DNA of 7,365 nucleotides from JBFISM01 sp041608535 (GCA_041608535.1 JBFISM010000162.1:1-7365), one strand, 5' to 3'; counted from the first letter of the stretch, positions 1-6,550 are shown. The notes: generated by a model not told the origin, from the letters alone. Program-made: numbers and translations.

Positions 1-63
1 CGACCACCACGAGTACAACCACAACCACGACTTCGACCACGACCACCACGACCACCACCTCAA
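1..63 (+). repeat. Low-complexity ACC/ACG tract encoding a Thr-rich linker
   Basis: About 60 bases consist of near-tandem ACC, ACG, ACA and TCG/AGT codons read in the frame of the first gene as Thr/Ser. Such tracts change length easily by slippage and can vary between strains. The tract runs off the left edge, so its full length is unknown. Confidence 0.8.
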
Positions 64-479
64 CCGCCCCGCCAACAAACGATCGAGCGGAGGGATCGGG
101 CTGCACCCCGGGTGCCGGCCCGCTGCCGGATGGCACCTGGTACGGGATCATCGTGGATCACGCCGCCGATGAGTTCGACTTCGACCTCGCCTGCTTCTTT
201 ACGGGTGAGGCGGCAATAGACGCAGCTGCCGAGGACGGAGCCGAACCACCGGCCAACGACATCTACGTGCGCAACGTCAACCCGACGCTACGCACCATCG
301 CGGCCGATTCGGACACACCCGTCGTTTGGTTCCCCAACTTCGGGGATCCGACCACGGAAGCAACGACGACCTACGCCGAATATGTCGTGGCCATCTCCGA
401 CCGCGGCTTCACACCCGGCGTGTGGCTCGAGATCGACGGCGGCGAGCTGACCGAGATCCGTGAGCAGTGGGTGCCCTGA
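1..479 (+). CDS. 3' part of a secreted/surface protein with Thr-rich linker and C-terminal two-Cys domain (5' truncated)
   Basis: The frame is open from the first complete codon at position 3 to TGA at 477-479, giving 158 visible residues; the true start lies upstream, and the in-frame GTG at 153 is internal. The first 20 or so residues are almost all Thr with a few Ser, then a short Ala/Pro stretch leads into a compact acidic domain. This begins with the motif GCTPGAGPLPDGTWYG (Cys34 of the visible part), contains DLACFFTGEAA (Cys64), YVRNVNP and PGVWLEIDGGELTEIREQWVP-like sequence at the very end. Thr-rich linkers usually join a signal peptide, lipobox or membrane helix to an extracytoplasmic domain, so surface location is inferred. 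The two Cys could form a disulfide. I have a recollection of similar C-terminal domains in uncharacterised actinobacterial proteins, but no function. The gene is closed by the hairpin at 501-531. Confidence 0.8.
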   Translation, partial: TTTSTTTTTTSTTTTTTTTSTAPPTNDRAEGSGCTPGAGPLPDGTWYGIIVDHAADEFDFDLACFFTGEAAIDAAAEDGAEPPANDIYVRNVNPTLRTIAADSDTPVVWFPNFGDPTTEATTTYAEYVVAISDRGFTPGVWLEIDGGELTEIREQWVP

Positions 480-500
480 ACCAAGCTGTTTCGATGAATC

Positions 501-531
501 AGCGGGCCCCGGCAATCCACCGGGGCCCGCT
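501..531 (+). terminator. Strong hairpin, likely terminator of the first gene
   Basis: Bases 501-512 (AGCGGGCCCCGG) pair perfectly with 520-531 (CCGGGGCCCGCT) around a 7-base loop, giving 12 bp nearly all G-C, 21 bases after the stop codon. There is no run of T after it, as is common in GC-rich actinobacteria, so it is a factor-independent terminator candidate by stem strength and position only. Confidence 0.7.
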
Positions 532-672
532 CTACGCGTCTGCGTGGCTCCGCCGCCTTCGCTGCTGGCTCGGCGATCGCATCGGCGCACGACCGGAGCA
601 GGGCGGCTCGACAGGAACACGACTCGACCGCGGACACCGCCGGGGGCGGCGCCGCGATGACGGCCCACATAT

Positions 673-684
673 CTCTTGCAAGAG
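673..684. promoter_or_regulatory. 12-bp palindrome CTCTTGCAAGAG, possible operator
   Basis: CTCTTGCAAGAG is its own reverse complement. It overlaps a direct near-repeat: TTGCAAGAGCT (676-686) is followed at once by TTCCAAGAGCC (687-697), 9 of 11 identical and one helical turn apart. It lies about 55 bases before the small reading frame at 740 and about 100 before the membrane protein, in otherwise non-coding DNA, so a protein-binding site is possible. I find no convincing -35/-10 pair beside it. A 12-bp palindrome can occur by chance, so this is tentative. Confidence 0.3.
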
Positions 685-739
685 CTTTCCAAGAGCCGGC
701 ATCCACGATGTCATCAGGCGGTTGCTCGAGGAGGAGACC

Positions 740-790
740 ATGCCGCAGCCCATCAAGCACACCACCAGCCTGGAGGGATACCCGCCATGA
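740..790 (+). CDS. Putative 16-aa leader peptide, translationally coupled to the membrane protein
   Basis: ATG at 740 opens a frame of 16 codons (MPQPIKHTTSLEGYPP) ending in TGA at 788-790. A perfect AGGAGG (729-734, within AGGAGGAG) lies 5 bases before the ATG, the best Shine-Dalgarno in this part of the window. The stop overlaps the ATG of the next gene as ATGA, the classic arrangement for translational coupling; the Shine-Dalgarno of that next gene (772-777) lies inside this frame. The peptide has no hydrophobic stretch, so it is not a signal peptide. It may matter as an act of translation rather than as a product. The frame is open further upstream to 467, but that longer version runs through the hairpin at 501-531 and has no good start. 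It could still be chance, since the reading frame is very short. Confidence 0.45.
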   Translation: MPQPIKHTTSLEGYPP

Positions 791-1194
791 GGGCGATCTC
801 CCACGGCCCCCTGCCGGGCCGCCGGATGCGCAGCTCCTGGCGCGCCGCCATCTACGCCGTGCTTCTTGCCGGAGTCGTGCTGATCGCTGGAGGTGCGATT
901 GCGGCCCGCCTGGACGATGGCTCTTTCGCCGCACTCGGTCTCGCCGCGGTGACTCTGCTGATCCTGGCACCAATCGCTGCGTTCGTGGGCGCTCTCGTAG
1001 CCTATTGGCCGCTGCGTCGAGCCCCTCTCGACGCCAATGCCCGTTTCGTCCTGATGCGTGGCGGCATCCTGCTCGGCTTCGCCACGGCGGCCGTCTACTT
1101 CATCGTCGACCGGCCGCTTGCCGTCACCGTGCTGGCACTCGGCTCAGCCGTCCTCGTCATCCTTGCAACGGCCCTGGCGGAGCGCACCAGCTGA
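787..1194 (+). CDS. Small integral membrane protein, four predicted helices
   Basis: The predicted product has 135 residues. The ATG at 787 is preceded by GGAGGG (772-777) with a 9-base spacer. The frame is open upstream to a TTG at 676, but the extra 37 residues are His/Arg-rich, compositionally unnatural and lack a ribosome site, so 787 is preferred. A basic N-terminus (GRRMRSSWR, about residues 11-19) is followed by hydrophobic stretches at about 20-40, 47-73, 88-107 and 110-131, joined by short charged loops (RLDDG; PLRRAPLDANAR; VDRP). Positive charges at the N-terminus and between helices 2 and 3 suggest both ends lie in the cytoplasm. There are no catalytic or transport motifs, and I do not recognise a family. 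It follows a putative 16-codon leader by an ATGA overlap and is followed by a strong hairpin, so it looks like the end of its own short transcript. Confidence 0.75.
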   Translation: MRAISHGPLPGRRMRSSWRAAIYAVLLAGVVLIAGGAIAARLDDGSFAALGLAAVTLLILAPIAAFVGALVAYWPLRRAPLDANARFVLMRGGILLGFATAAVYFIVDRPLAVTVLALGSAVLVILATALAERTS

Positions 1195-1209
1195 GTGCGT
1201 CCGCATGCC

Positions 1210-1261
1210 GGAGCCGGGCGTCGCATTCCTCTCCCCTTCCGAACCAGCGACGCCCGGCTCC
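1210..1261 (+). terminator. Perfect 15-bp stem with 22-base loop, likely terminator
   Basis: Bases 1210-1224 (GGAGCCGGGCGTCGC) are exactly complementary to 1247-1261 (GCGACGCCCGGCTCC). The 22-base loop is pyrimidine-rich. It begins 15 bases after the stop of the membrane protein and ends 54 bases before the next promoter, a position that fits transcript termination. No T-tract follows. The loop is longer than in usual terminators, so another role, such as a protein-binding or attenuating structure, is possible. Confidence 0.6.
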
Positions 1262-1315
1262 CACCTCGCGAAAGCCCTCCCTGAGCAACCCCTATTACCG
1301 CAATGCGTGTTGCTG

Positions 1316-1327
1316 TATACTCGGTCC
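1316..1327 (+). promoter_or_regulatory. -10 box TATACT for a leaderless transcript
   Basis: TATACT (1316-1321) matches the TATAAT consensus at 5 of 6 positions. It is followed by six bases (CGGTCC) and then the ATG at 1328, so transcription would start at or within a base of the A of the start codon. No Shine-Dalgarno precedes the ATG. This TANNNT-N6-ATG layout is the established signature of leaderless mRNAs in actinobacteria. A -35 element is weak: TTACCG at 1295-1300, 15-bp spacing, is the nearest candidate. Confidence 0.7.
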
Positions 1328-1681
1328 ATGAACCCCCGTGCCCCGGTCGGCGACCCGGTGCTCGAGGCCATCGAGGATCTGGTCGCTGCGCTGAAAGCGA
1401 ACATCGCAGCAAGCCGCAAAGCCATCGAGCGAGCCCGCGAGATCGCAGAGCTGCGCTCCCGAGGATGGAGCTACCGAGCGATCGCCGAGTCGCACGATCG
1501 TCCGCTCATGGTGCAGCTGATCACCGACAACCTCGACCGACTCGCCGATACCGGTTCTCGCCTGCGACGCGCCCAAGCACGTGCGCTCCACGATGAGGGT
1601 CTCACGATGGACGAGATCGGGAGGCTGTTCGGTGTAACTCGTCAGCGCGTCTCGGCGATTCTGCGGAGCGCCGAACCGTGA
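1328..1681 (+). CDS. Small helix-turn-helix DNA-binding protein with sigma-70 region 4-like C-terminus
   Basis: The product is 117 residues, ATG at 1328 to TGA at 1679-1681. The start is fixed by the -10 box six bases upstream (leaderless); longer in-frame starts would place it inside the preceding hairpin. Residues 10-43 form a charged amphipathic helix. Residues 87-113 (HDEGLTMDEIGRLFGVTRQR, then VSAILRS) match the helix-turn-helix of sigma factor region 4 and related regulators: Gly-Leu-Thr, Glu-Ile-Gly, Phe-Gly-Val-Thr and Arg-Val-Ser at the usual spacing. An earlier stretch, residues 42-65 (LRSRGWSYRAIAESHDRPLM), has a similar pattern (Gly-x-Ser-x-x-x-Ile-Ala) and may be a second, diverged HTH. 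There is no region 2, so it is not a complete sigma factor. It overlaps the SARP gene by 4 bp (GTGA), so the two are translated together and are probably functional partners, or this protein autoregulates the operon. Its targets cannot be told from the sequence. Confidence 0.8.
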   Translation: MNPRAPVGDPVLEAIEDLVAALKANIAASRKAIERAREIAELRSRGWSYRAIAESHDRPLMVQLITDNLDRLADTGSRLRRAQARALHDEGLTMDEIGRLFGVTRQRVSAILRSAEP

Positions 1682-4600
1682 TCGAGTACAAGCTGCTCGG
1701 ATCGTTCGCCGTCGAGGCCGACGGCCGTCCCGTCGACGTTGGCGGACCGAAACAACGAGCCGTGCTCGCTTTGCTCCTCCTCAACGCCAATCATCCGCTG
1801 AGTCCGGAGACGATGATCGACCAGTTGTGGGGCGAGCATCCACCCGAGACCGCTCTGGCCACACTCCAGGCGTACATCTCCAACCTGCGCAGGATGCTGC
1901 AACCGGATCGGCCGGCTCGCAATCCCGATTCGATCATCACGAAGAGCGGGGGCGGCTACCAGATCAATGTCGATGCAGACGCAGTGGACGCGATCCGCTT
2001 CGACCGCCTCCTCACCGCAGCCGCCAGCCTCGCAGCCGACGACCCGGAGCGCAGTAGAGGGCTACTGGTCGACGCCCTGCAGTTGTGGCGAGGACCCGCT
2101 CTGGCCGACTTCCGCTATCACGACTTCGCCCGCACAGACATCACCCGTCTCGAGGAGATGCGGACAACGGCACTCGAGCTGCGCATCGCAGCCGAGCTCG
2201 CGCTCGGCACCGGCGAGGAGCTCATCGCGGAGATCGAGACTCTTCTCGCCAAATACCCACTGCGGGAGCGCCTGTGGGGCCATCTCATGGTGGCGCTGTA
2301 TCGCAGCGGTCGGCAGGCAGAGGCGCTGCGGGCTTTCCGGCGCTGCGAAGAAACCCTGGGCGAAGAACTCGGAATCGTGCCCGGCGAGGCGTTGCGCCGG
2401 CTGGAACTGGCGATCCTCAACCACGATCCGGCGCTCGACGCACCGGCACCGCGAGCGCCATCCACTACGACCCCAACGACGACGAGCGTCCTCATCGGTC
2501 GCCACGATGAACGCACACTCTTTCAGGCCGCCTTGAACGCCGCCTGGGAGCTTCGCGGCTCCGTTCTCGTATTCGAAGGCGAAGCCGGCATCGGCAAAAC
2601 CCGGCTGCTCGAGACCCTGGCCGCCGATGCCGCGGCTGCCGGGGCGCGCACGGCTTTTGCTCGCTGTGTCGAGATCGGCGGCACCGCACCCTTCTGGCCT
2701 TGGATCCAATTGGTGCGCCAGCTCGACGTCGACGAGCTGGCGGGCGCGGCGGGACGCTACGCCCCACACCTCGCTGCCCTTCTCCCCGACGGCGCCGTCG
2801 CCAAACCGGCGTCCTCCCATCCGGCACACCGCATGGTGGAGGGTCTCAGCGCCGCCTTCGCCGCCATGGGCGCACGTCAACCGATCGTGCTCTTCATCGA
2901 CGACCTCTACAGCGCCGATCCCGATTCGCTGTCCCTCCTCAGCCTGCTCGGCGCCGAGATAGAGCGCGAGGGGGTTGTCGTCGTCGTGACGCATCGGGGC
3001 GAAGACGTTGGAGTGCAACAGTCGCTGGCGGCGTGCCTCTCCGAGCTGCAGCGGTTGTCGTGGGTGCGGCGGAGAGCGCTCGATCGACTCGATCTCGCTG
3101 AGACCGCTCAACTCGTCGCCACGATCGCCACCAGCGATGTGGACGATGACACGATGCACACCATCTACCAGCGCACCGAGGGCAACGCTTTCTTCGCCGT
3201 CGAGCTCACCCGGCTGCTCGAGGCCGAACAGCAGCTGAGCCACGAGTCGGCGGCGACTCTCGTGCCATCGACGGTGCTCGAGGTGATGAGCCGGCGCCTC
3301 CAACAGCTCGACGAGCATGCGCTGCGACTCGTTCGCGCTGCGGCGGTTCACGGCCGCGAGTTCGAGGTAGCCGTCATCGCCGAGGCCCTCGGCTTCGAGC
3401 TGCACACCTCCATCTCGGCAATCGACCAGGCCGTGGCCAACGGCCTCATCCAAGAGACGCCCCACCCCGGGCGGTATCGCTTCTCCCACATGATCGTGCT
3501 CAATGCCGTCACGAAGGCCCTTGGGGCGGTTCGGTGCGCCCATCTGCATGGCCTCATCGCCGACGCACTGGAAAGACGCTACGGCGACAATCCACAGCAT
3601 CTTGCCGACCTCGCACACCACCGCGTGATGTCGGTCCCGGTATGTGGACCGATTCCGGCCATAGATGCGCTGGCCCGGGCGGCGTGCCACGCGCTGGCGT
3701 CGAGCGCTCTCGAGCTTGCGGAGAACCTGCTCGACCAGCGCCTCGACATGGTCATGACACTTCCGCCGACAAGCGAGCGCAATCGTCGCGAGATCGAGGC
3801 CCTTCTCGATCTGGCTCGCGTGTGGACCTGGCGTGAGGGCTATCACTCCGATCGGCTGGCGACCACCTCCGACCGGTTCTGGGAACTGATGGGAGCAGAT
3901 GCCGGTTCTCTGGAGTTCGACCCCGACGAGCCGATCACCTCGACGAATCCGGTCCTGTCTGCACTGCAGATGCGGTTCGGGTTCGAGAGCGTGTCGGGCA
4001 ACCTCGTCGCCGCCGCCGAAGTGGTCGAGGTGCTGCGTGACATCAGCGAGCGGACCGAGGATGCGTTGGTCGCCTTCACCGCCGCCATCGACGCCTGTGT
4101 TGTCGGCGTCCACCATGGAGACGTGGAGGAGTCGCTCGAAGCGGTACGTCGCGGTGCGGCCGCGCTGCGCATTCTCGACCCTCGAGAGACCGACTCGCTG
4201 ATGCTGCCCATGAACCAGCAGTCCGGCAGGGTCACTCACCACTCCTTTGCGGGTTGGGCCTACTGGCTCGCCGGAGAGCGCAAGCGAGCCAGGCAAGAGC
4301 TGGCGATGTCGCGTCGCATGTGCGATCGCAGCGGCCACGGGTTCACCAAAGCCTTCGCCGTCACGGTCGAGGGGCTCGTCGGGGCGATGGACAACTCACC
4401 GGAATGGGTGGCCGACACCATCGACTGGGGCCGCACCGCCGATGGAGAGCGTTTCGGGTTGGTCCAGATGTGGGCGGACATGCAGGAAGCATGGTCACAA
4501 GGCATGCTCGGGACCGATCCCCAGGGCGCCGCCAGTGTGCTCCGGGAGATTCTCGGTGTGCTCGAGAGCAACGGGGCACCGGTGGTCAGCTCGCTGTACT

Positions 4601-4863
4601 GGGGACTGGCAGCCCAGCTCGAGCTGCGCTCCGGAGACCCCAGAGCGGCTCTCGATGCCCTCGATCACGGGCTGCGCAGGTCAATGACGTCCGGAGAGAA
4701 CTTCTGGTATCCGGAGCTGGAACGACTTGCCTCCAGAGCTCATGCTCAGCTCGGTGCGGCGAGCGAGGCCGCCGCCGCCAGCGTGCGGGGCGAAGCGGTA
4801 GCACGGCGGCTGGGCATCAAACCGCTCATCGCTCGATTCCGGGGCTCGATGCTTCCTAGCTGA
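1678..4863 (+). CDS. AfsR/SARP-type transcriptional activator: winged helix, BTAD, P-loop ATPase, helical C-terminus
   Basis: The product is 1061 residues. The GTG start at 1678 overlaps the upstream stop; GGAG at 1665-1668 lies 9 bases before it. Residues 1-97 are an OmpR-type winged helix (MIEYKLLGSF; GGPKQRAVLALLLL; LQAYISNLRRML; GGGYQI). Residues 104-250 are a bacterial transcriptional activator (BTAD) domain (LLVDALQLWRGPALADF; YRSGRQAEALRAFRR; LGEELGIVPGEALRRLE). A Thr/Pro-rich linker (about 252-270) leads to a STAND-like AAA ATPase: LIGRHDER, Walker A GEAGIGKT at 301-308 (Lys307, Thr308), and Walker B IVLFIDD with Asp408-Asp409. The rest, to 1061, is helical and Ala/Leu-rich, consistent with a TPR-like sensor or scaffold, with no C-terminal LuxR HTH. 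Known family members bind direct repeats at promoters of antibiotic or other secondary-metabolite genes and recruit RNA polymerase; ATP-driven control is typical of the long forms. The adjacent oxidase is an obvious candidate target or operon partner. Domain identity is firm; the regulon is inferred. Confidence 0.93.
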   Translation: MIEYKLLGSFAVEADGRPVDVGGPKQRAVLALLLLNANHPLSPETMIDQLWGEHPPETALATLQAYISNLRRMLQPDRPARNPDSIITKSGGGYQINVDADAVDAIRFDRLLTAAASLAADDPERSRGLLVDALQLWRGPALADFRYHDFARTDITRLEEMRTTALELRIAAELALGTGEELIAEIETLLAKYPLRERLWGHLMVALYRSGRQAEALRAFRRCEETLGEELGIVPGEALRRLELAILNHDPALDAPAPRAPSTTTPTTTSVLIGRHDERTLFQAALNAAWELRGSVLVFEGEAGIGKTRLLETLAADAAAAGARTAFARCVEIGGTAPFWPWIQLVRQLDVDELAGAAGRYAPHLAALLPDGAVAKPASSHPAHRMVEGLSAAFAAMGARQPIVLFIDDLYSADPDSLSLLSLLGAEIEREGVVVVVTHRGEDVGVQQSLAACLSELQRLSWVRRRALDRLDLAETAQLVATIATSDVDDDTMHTIYQRTEGNAFFAVELTRLLEAEQQLSHESAATLVPSTVLEVMSRRLQQLDEHALRLVRAAAVHGREFEVAVIAEALGFELHTSISAIDQAVANGLIQETPHPGRYRFSHMIVLNAVTKALGAVRCAHLHGLIADALERRYGDNPQHLADLAHHRVMSVPVCGPIPAIDALARAACHALASSALELAENLLDQRLDMVMTLPPTSERNRREIEALLDLARVWTWREGYHSDRLATTSDRFWELMGADAGSLEFDPDEPITSTNPVLSALQMRFGFESVSGNLVAAAEVVEVLRDISERTEDALVAFTAAIDACVVGVHHGDVEESLEAVRRGAAALRILDPRETDSLMLPMNQQSGRVTHHSFAGWAYWLAGERKRARQELAMSRRMCDRSGHGFTKAFAVTVEGLVGAMDNSPEWVADTIDWGRTADGERFGLVQMWADMQEAWSQGMLGTDPQGAASVLREILGVLESNGAPVVSSLYWGLAAQLELRSGDPRAALDALDHGLRRSMTSGENFWYPELERLASRAHAQLGAASEAAAASVRGEAVARRLGIKPLIARFRGSMLPS

Positions 4864-4929
4864 CCGCTGATCGACTCCAATACGTCGCGGAGATCGTGTG
4901 GGCGTTCCCGTCGCCAGGAGACCAAGCCG

Positions 4930-6315
4930 ATGACCACGGTGATGCCACTCGAAGGTTCTGCGGACGCGCTGCGCAGCCGGGTTGCCGGCTATGTAGCCAC
5001 CAACGACGATGCGCTGTACGACCGGCTGCGGGAACCGTGGAACCGTGCGTTCGTCCACCGCCCGTCCATCATCGTCGTTCCCGCATCGGTAGCCGACGTT
5101 TCCGTCGCGGTCCGCCATGCAGCGTCGATCGGGCTCCCCGTGTACGTCGAGGCGACGGGACACGGGGTACTTCGCCCCTCCCACGGAGGCATGCTCATCC
5201 TCACCCACGGCCTCGATTCCGTCGAGGTCGACGGCGACACCTGGACCGCACGCATCGGATCCGGCGCCCGCTGGAAACAAGTCCTCGGACCGGTGACGGA
5301 GGTGGGACTGGCGCCACTGCTGGGGTCTTCGCCCGACGTCGGCGCCGTGGGCTACACCTTGGGCGGCGGTATGGGGTGGCTGGCGAGGAAGTACGGACTG
5401 GCGGCTGACCACGTACGCAGCATCGAGATCGTCACCGCCGACGGTGCAATCCGGCGCACCTCACCGGAGACCGAACCCGATCTCTTCTGGGCGCTACGCG
5501 GGGCCGGGGCAGGTTCGTTCGGCGTGGTCACCTCGATCGAGATCGATCTCGTCCCAGTGACCTCGCTGTATGCGGGCAACCTCCTGTATCCGGCCGAGCT
5601 CGCCCACGAGGTCGCCGACCGCTACCGCAGCTGGCTCGACATCGTTCCCGACGAGCTGACCTCTGCACTCACGTTCATGAATTACCCAGACGACGAGCCG
5701 GCGGCGGAGCTGCGCAGCAAATCCTTCACGATCGTGCGGGGCGCCTTCGTCGGCCCCGCCGAAGACGGCGAACGCCTGCTCGACTTCTTCCGGCAATGGC
5801 GCAAGCCGGAGATCGATCGCTGGGGAAGCATCCCATTCCGCGACATCGCCACGGTGAGCAACGACCCGATCGATCCGCTGCCGGCTCTCGGTACGTCCGA
5901 GTGGTTCGATGACCTCGACGAGGAGGTCATCGACATCCTGGTGAGCGCAACGTTCGATCCTCCGCCGCCCGCTCCGCTCGTCATGGCCGAGCTGCGCCAC
6001 GCCGGAGGTGCCGTGGCGAGGGAGCCGGAGCACCCGAACGCCTATCCAGGCAGAGAGCATCTCCACGTCCTCGAAAGCGTCGGCGTCACACCCACCCCGG
6101 AGAGCGTCACCGCACTCATCGACTTCCATGCCGCCGTGTGGGCCCAGTTGCAGCCATACACCGCCGGCGGGGCCTACCTCAACTTCCTGGACGGCGACGA
6201 GAAGGCGGAGCGGACACCCGAGGCTTTCGACGCCGTCACCTGGCAGCGTTTGCTGGCGATCAAACTGCACTATGACTCGGGCAACGTCTTCAGCCACGGA
6301 CTGCCGCTGTGGTGA
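4930..6315 (+). CDS. Berberine bridge enzyme-like FAD-dependent oxidoreductase
   Basis: The product is 461 residues. AGGAG at 4916-4920 lies 9 bases before the ATG at 4930. A PCMH-type FAD-binding domain spans about residues 38-215: HRPSIIVVPASVADV; VEATGHG with His78 at the position that carries covalent 8-alpha FAD in this family; GSSPDVGAVGYTLGGGMGWL (132-151); KYGLAADHV; TADG; and DLFWALRGAGAGSFGVVT (184-201). The C-terminal BBE segment has YLNFLDGDE (from Tyr416), RLLAIKLHYDSGNVF and the final LPLW. In bicovalent members a Cys sits in GxCPxVG; here the residue is Ser134, so only the His bond is expected. The usual RSGGH before the flavin His reads EATGH. No signal peptide is visible, so it is probably cytoplasmic. 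Family members oxidise alcohols, sugars or alkaloid-like substrates with O2, often in secondary metabolism; the substrate here is unknown. It lies 66 bp after the SARP gene with no terminator between, suggesting co-transcription. Confidence 0.9.
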   Translation: MTTVMPLEGSADALRSRVAGYVATNDDALYDRLREPWNRAFVHRPSIIVVPASVADVSVAVRHAASIGLPVYVEATGHGVLRPSHGGMLILTHGLDSVEVDGDTWTARIGSGARWKQVLGPVTEVGLAPLLGSSPDVGAVGYTLGGGMGWLARKYGLAADHVRSIEIVTADGAIRRTSPETEPDLFWALRGAGAGSFGVVTSIEIDLVPVTSLYAGNLLYPAELAHEVADRYRSWLDIVPDELTSALTFMNYPDDEPAAELRSKSFTIVRGAFVGPAEDGERLLDFFRQWRKPEIDRWGSIPFRDIATVSNDPIDPLPALGTSEWFDDLDEEVIDILVSATFDPPPPAPLVMAELRHAGGAVAREPEHPNAYPGREHLHVLESVGVTPTPESVTALIDFHAAVWAQLQPYTAGGAYLNFLDGDEKAERTPEAFDAVTWQRLLAIKLHYDSGNVFSHGLPLW

Positions 6316-6344
6316 GAGGTCGCCGGGTGCCCGTTCCCAGGGGA

Positions 6345-6370
6345 CTCGTCGCCGGTAGCCGGTCGGCGAG
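6345..6370 (+). terminator. Bulged hairpin after the FAD oxidase, probable terminator
   Basis: CTCGTCGCCGG (6345-6355) pairs with CCGGTCGGCGAG (6359-6370) through 11 pairs, including one G-T wobble and one bulged T (6363), around a TAG loop. It starts 29 bases after the stop codon. There is no T-tract. Confidence 0.5.
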
Positions 6371-6550
6371 AGGATCCGCCGCCGGCACGCTGGGCAGCGG
6401 AGGACAAGGCACTTCACTCGCTGCGGCTGAGCGCCATGCACTCGAAACAACGTCTCGGAACTTCAAGGGCCGCCTGGTCGCCGCGACAGCCAACCCACAG
6501 AAGGCGCGCTAGCTGTATTGCCGAGTGCCGATTCGGCTCGGTAGGGAGTC

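Noticed and set aside
1..63. Could the repeated ACC/ACG tract be a CRISPR or satellite array
   Set aside because: Units are 3 bases, irregular and in frame as Thr codons of an open reading frame; there are no spacers.
467..790. A 107-codon version of the small frame that ends at 790
   Set aside because: Its GTG start lies inside the previous gene, it crosses a strong terminator-like hairpin, and its first 80 residues are Arg-rich and not protein-like. Only the last 16 codons have a proper start.
371..973. 200-codon minus-strand frame across the gap and the membrane gene
   Set aside because: Arg/Ser/Pro-rich product, runs through the hairpin at 501-531, and conflicts with the plus-strand genes that have ribosome sites.
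2062..4338. 758-codon open frame on the minus strand opposite the SARP gene
   Set aside because: It is the codon-bias mirror of a GC-rich gene. The sense strand encodes clear winged-helix, BTAD and ATPase motifs, and the antisense product has no recognisable domain and odd composition.
4681..6450. Long minus-strand frames opposite the FAD oxidase
   Set aside because: The plus strand carries continuous FAD-binding and BBE motifs; the opposite frames lack motifs and start signals.
6309..6512. 67-codon frame overlapping the end of the FAD oxidase
   Set aside because: Start lies within the last codons of the oxidase with no own ribosome site, and it passes through the hairpin at 6345-6370; composition is Gly/Arg/Ala-rich without motifs.
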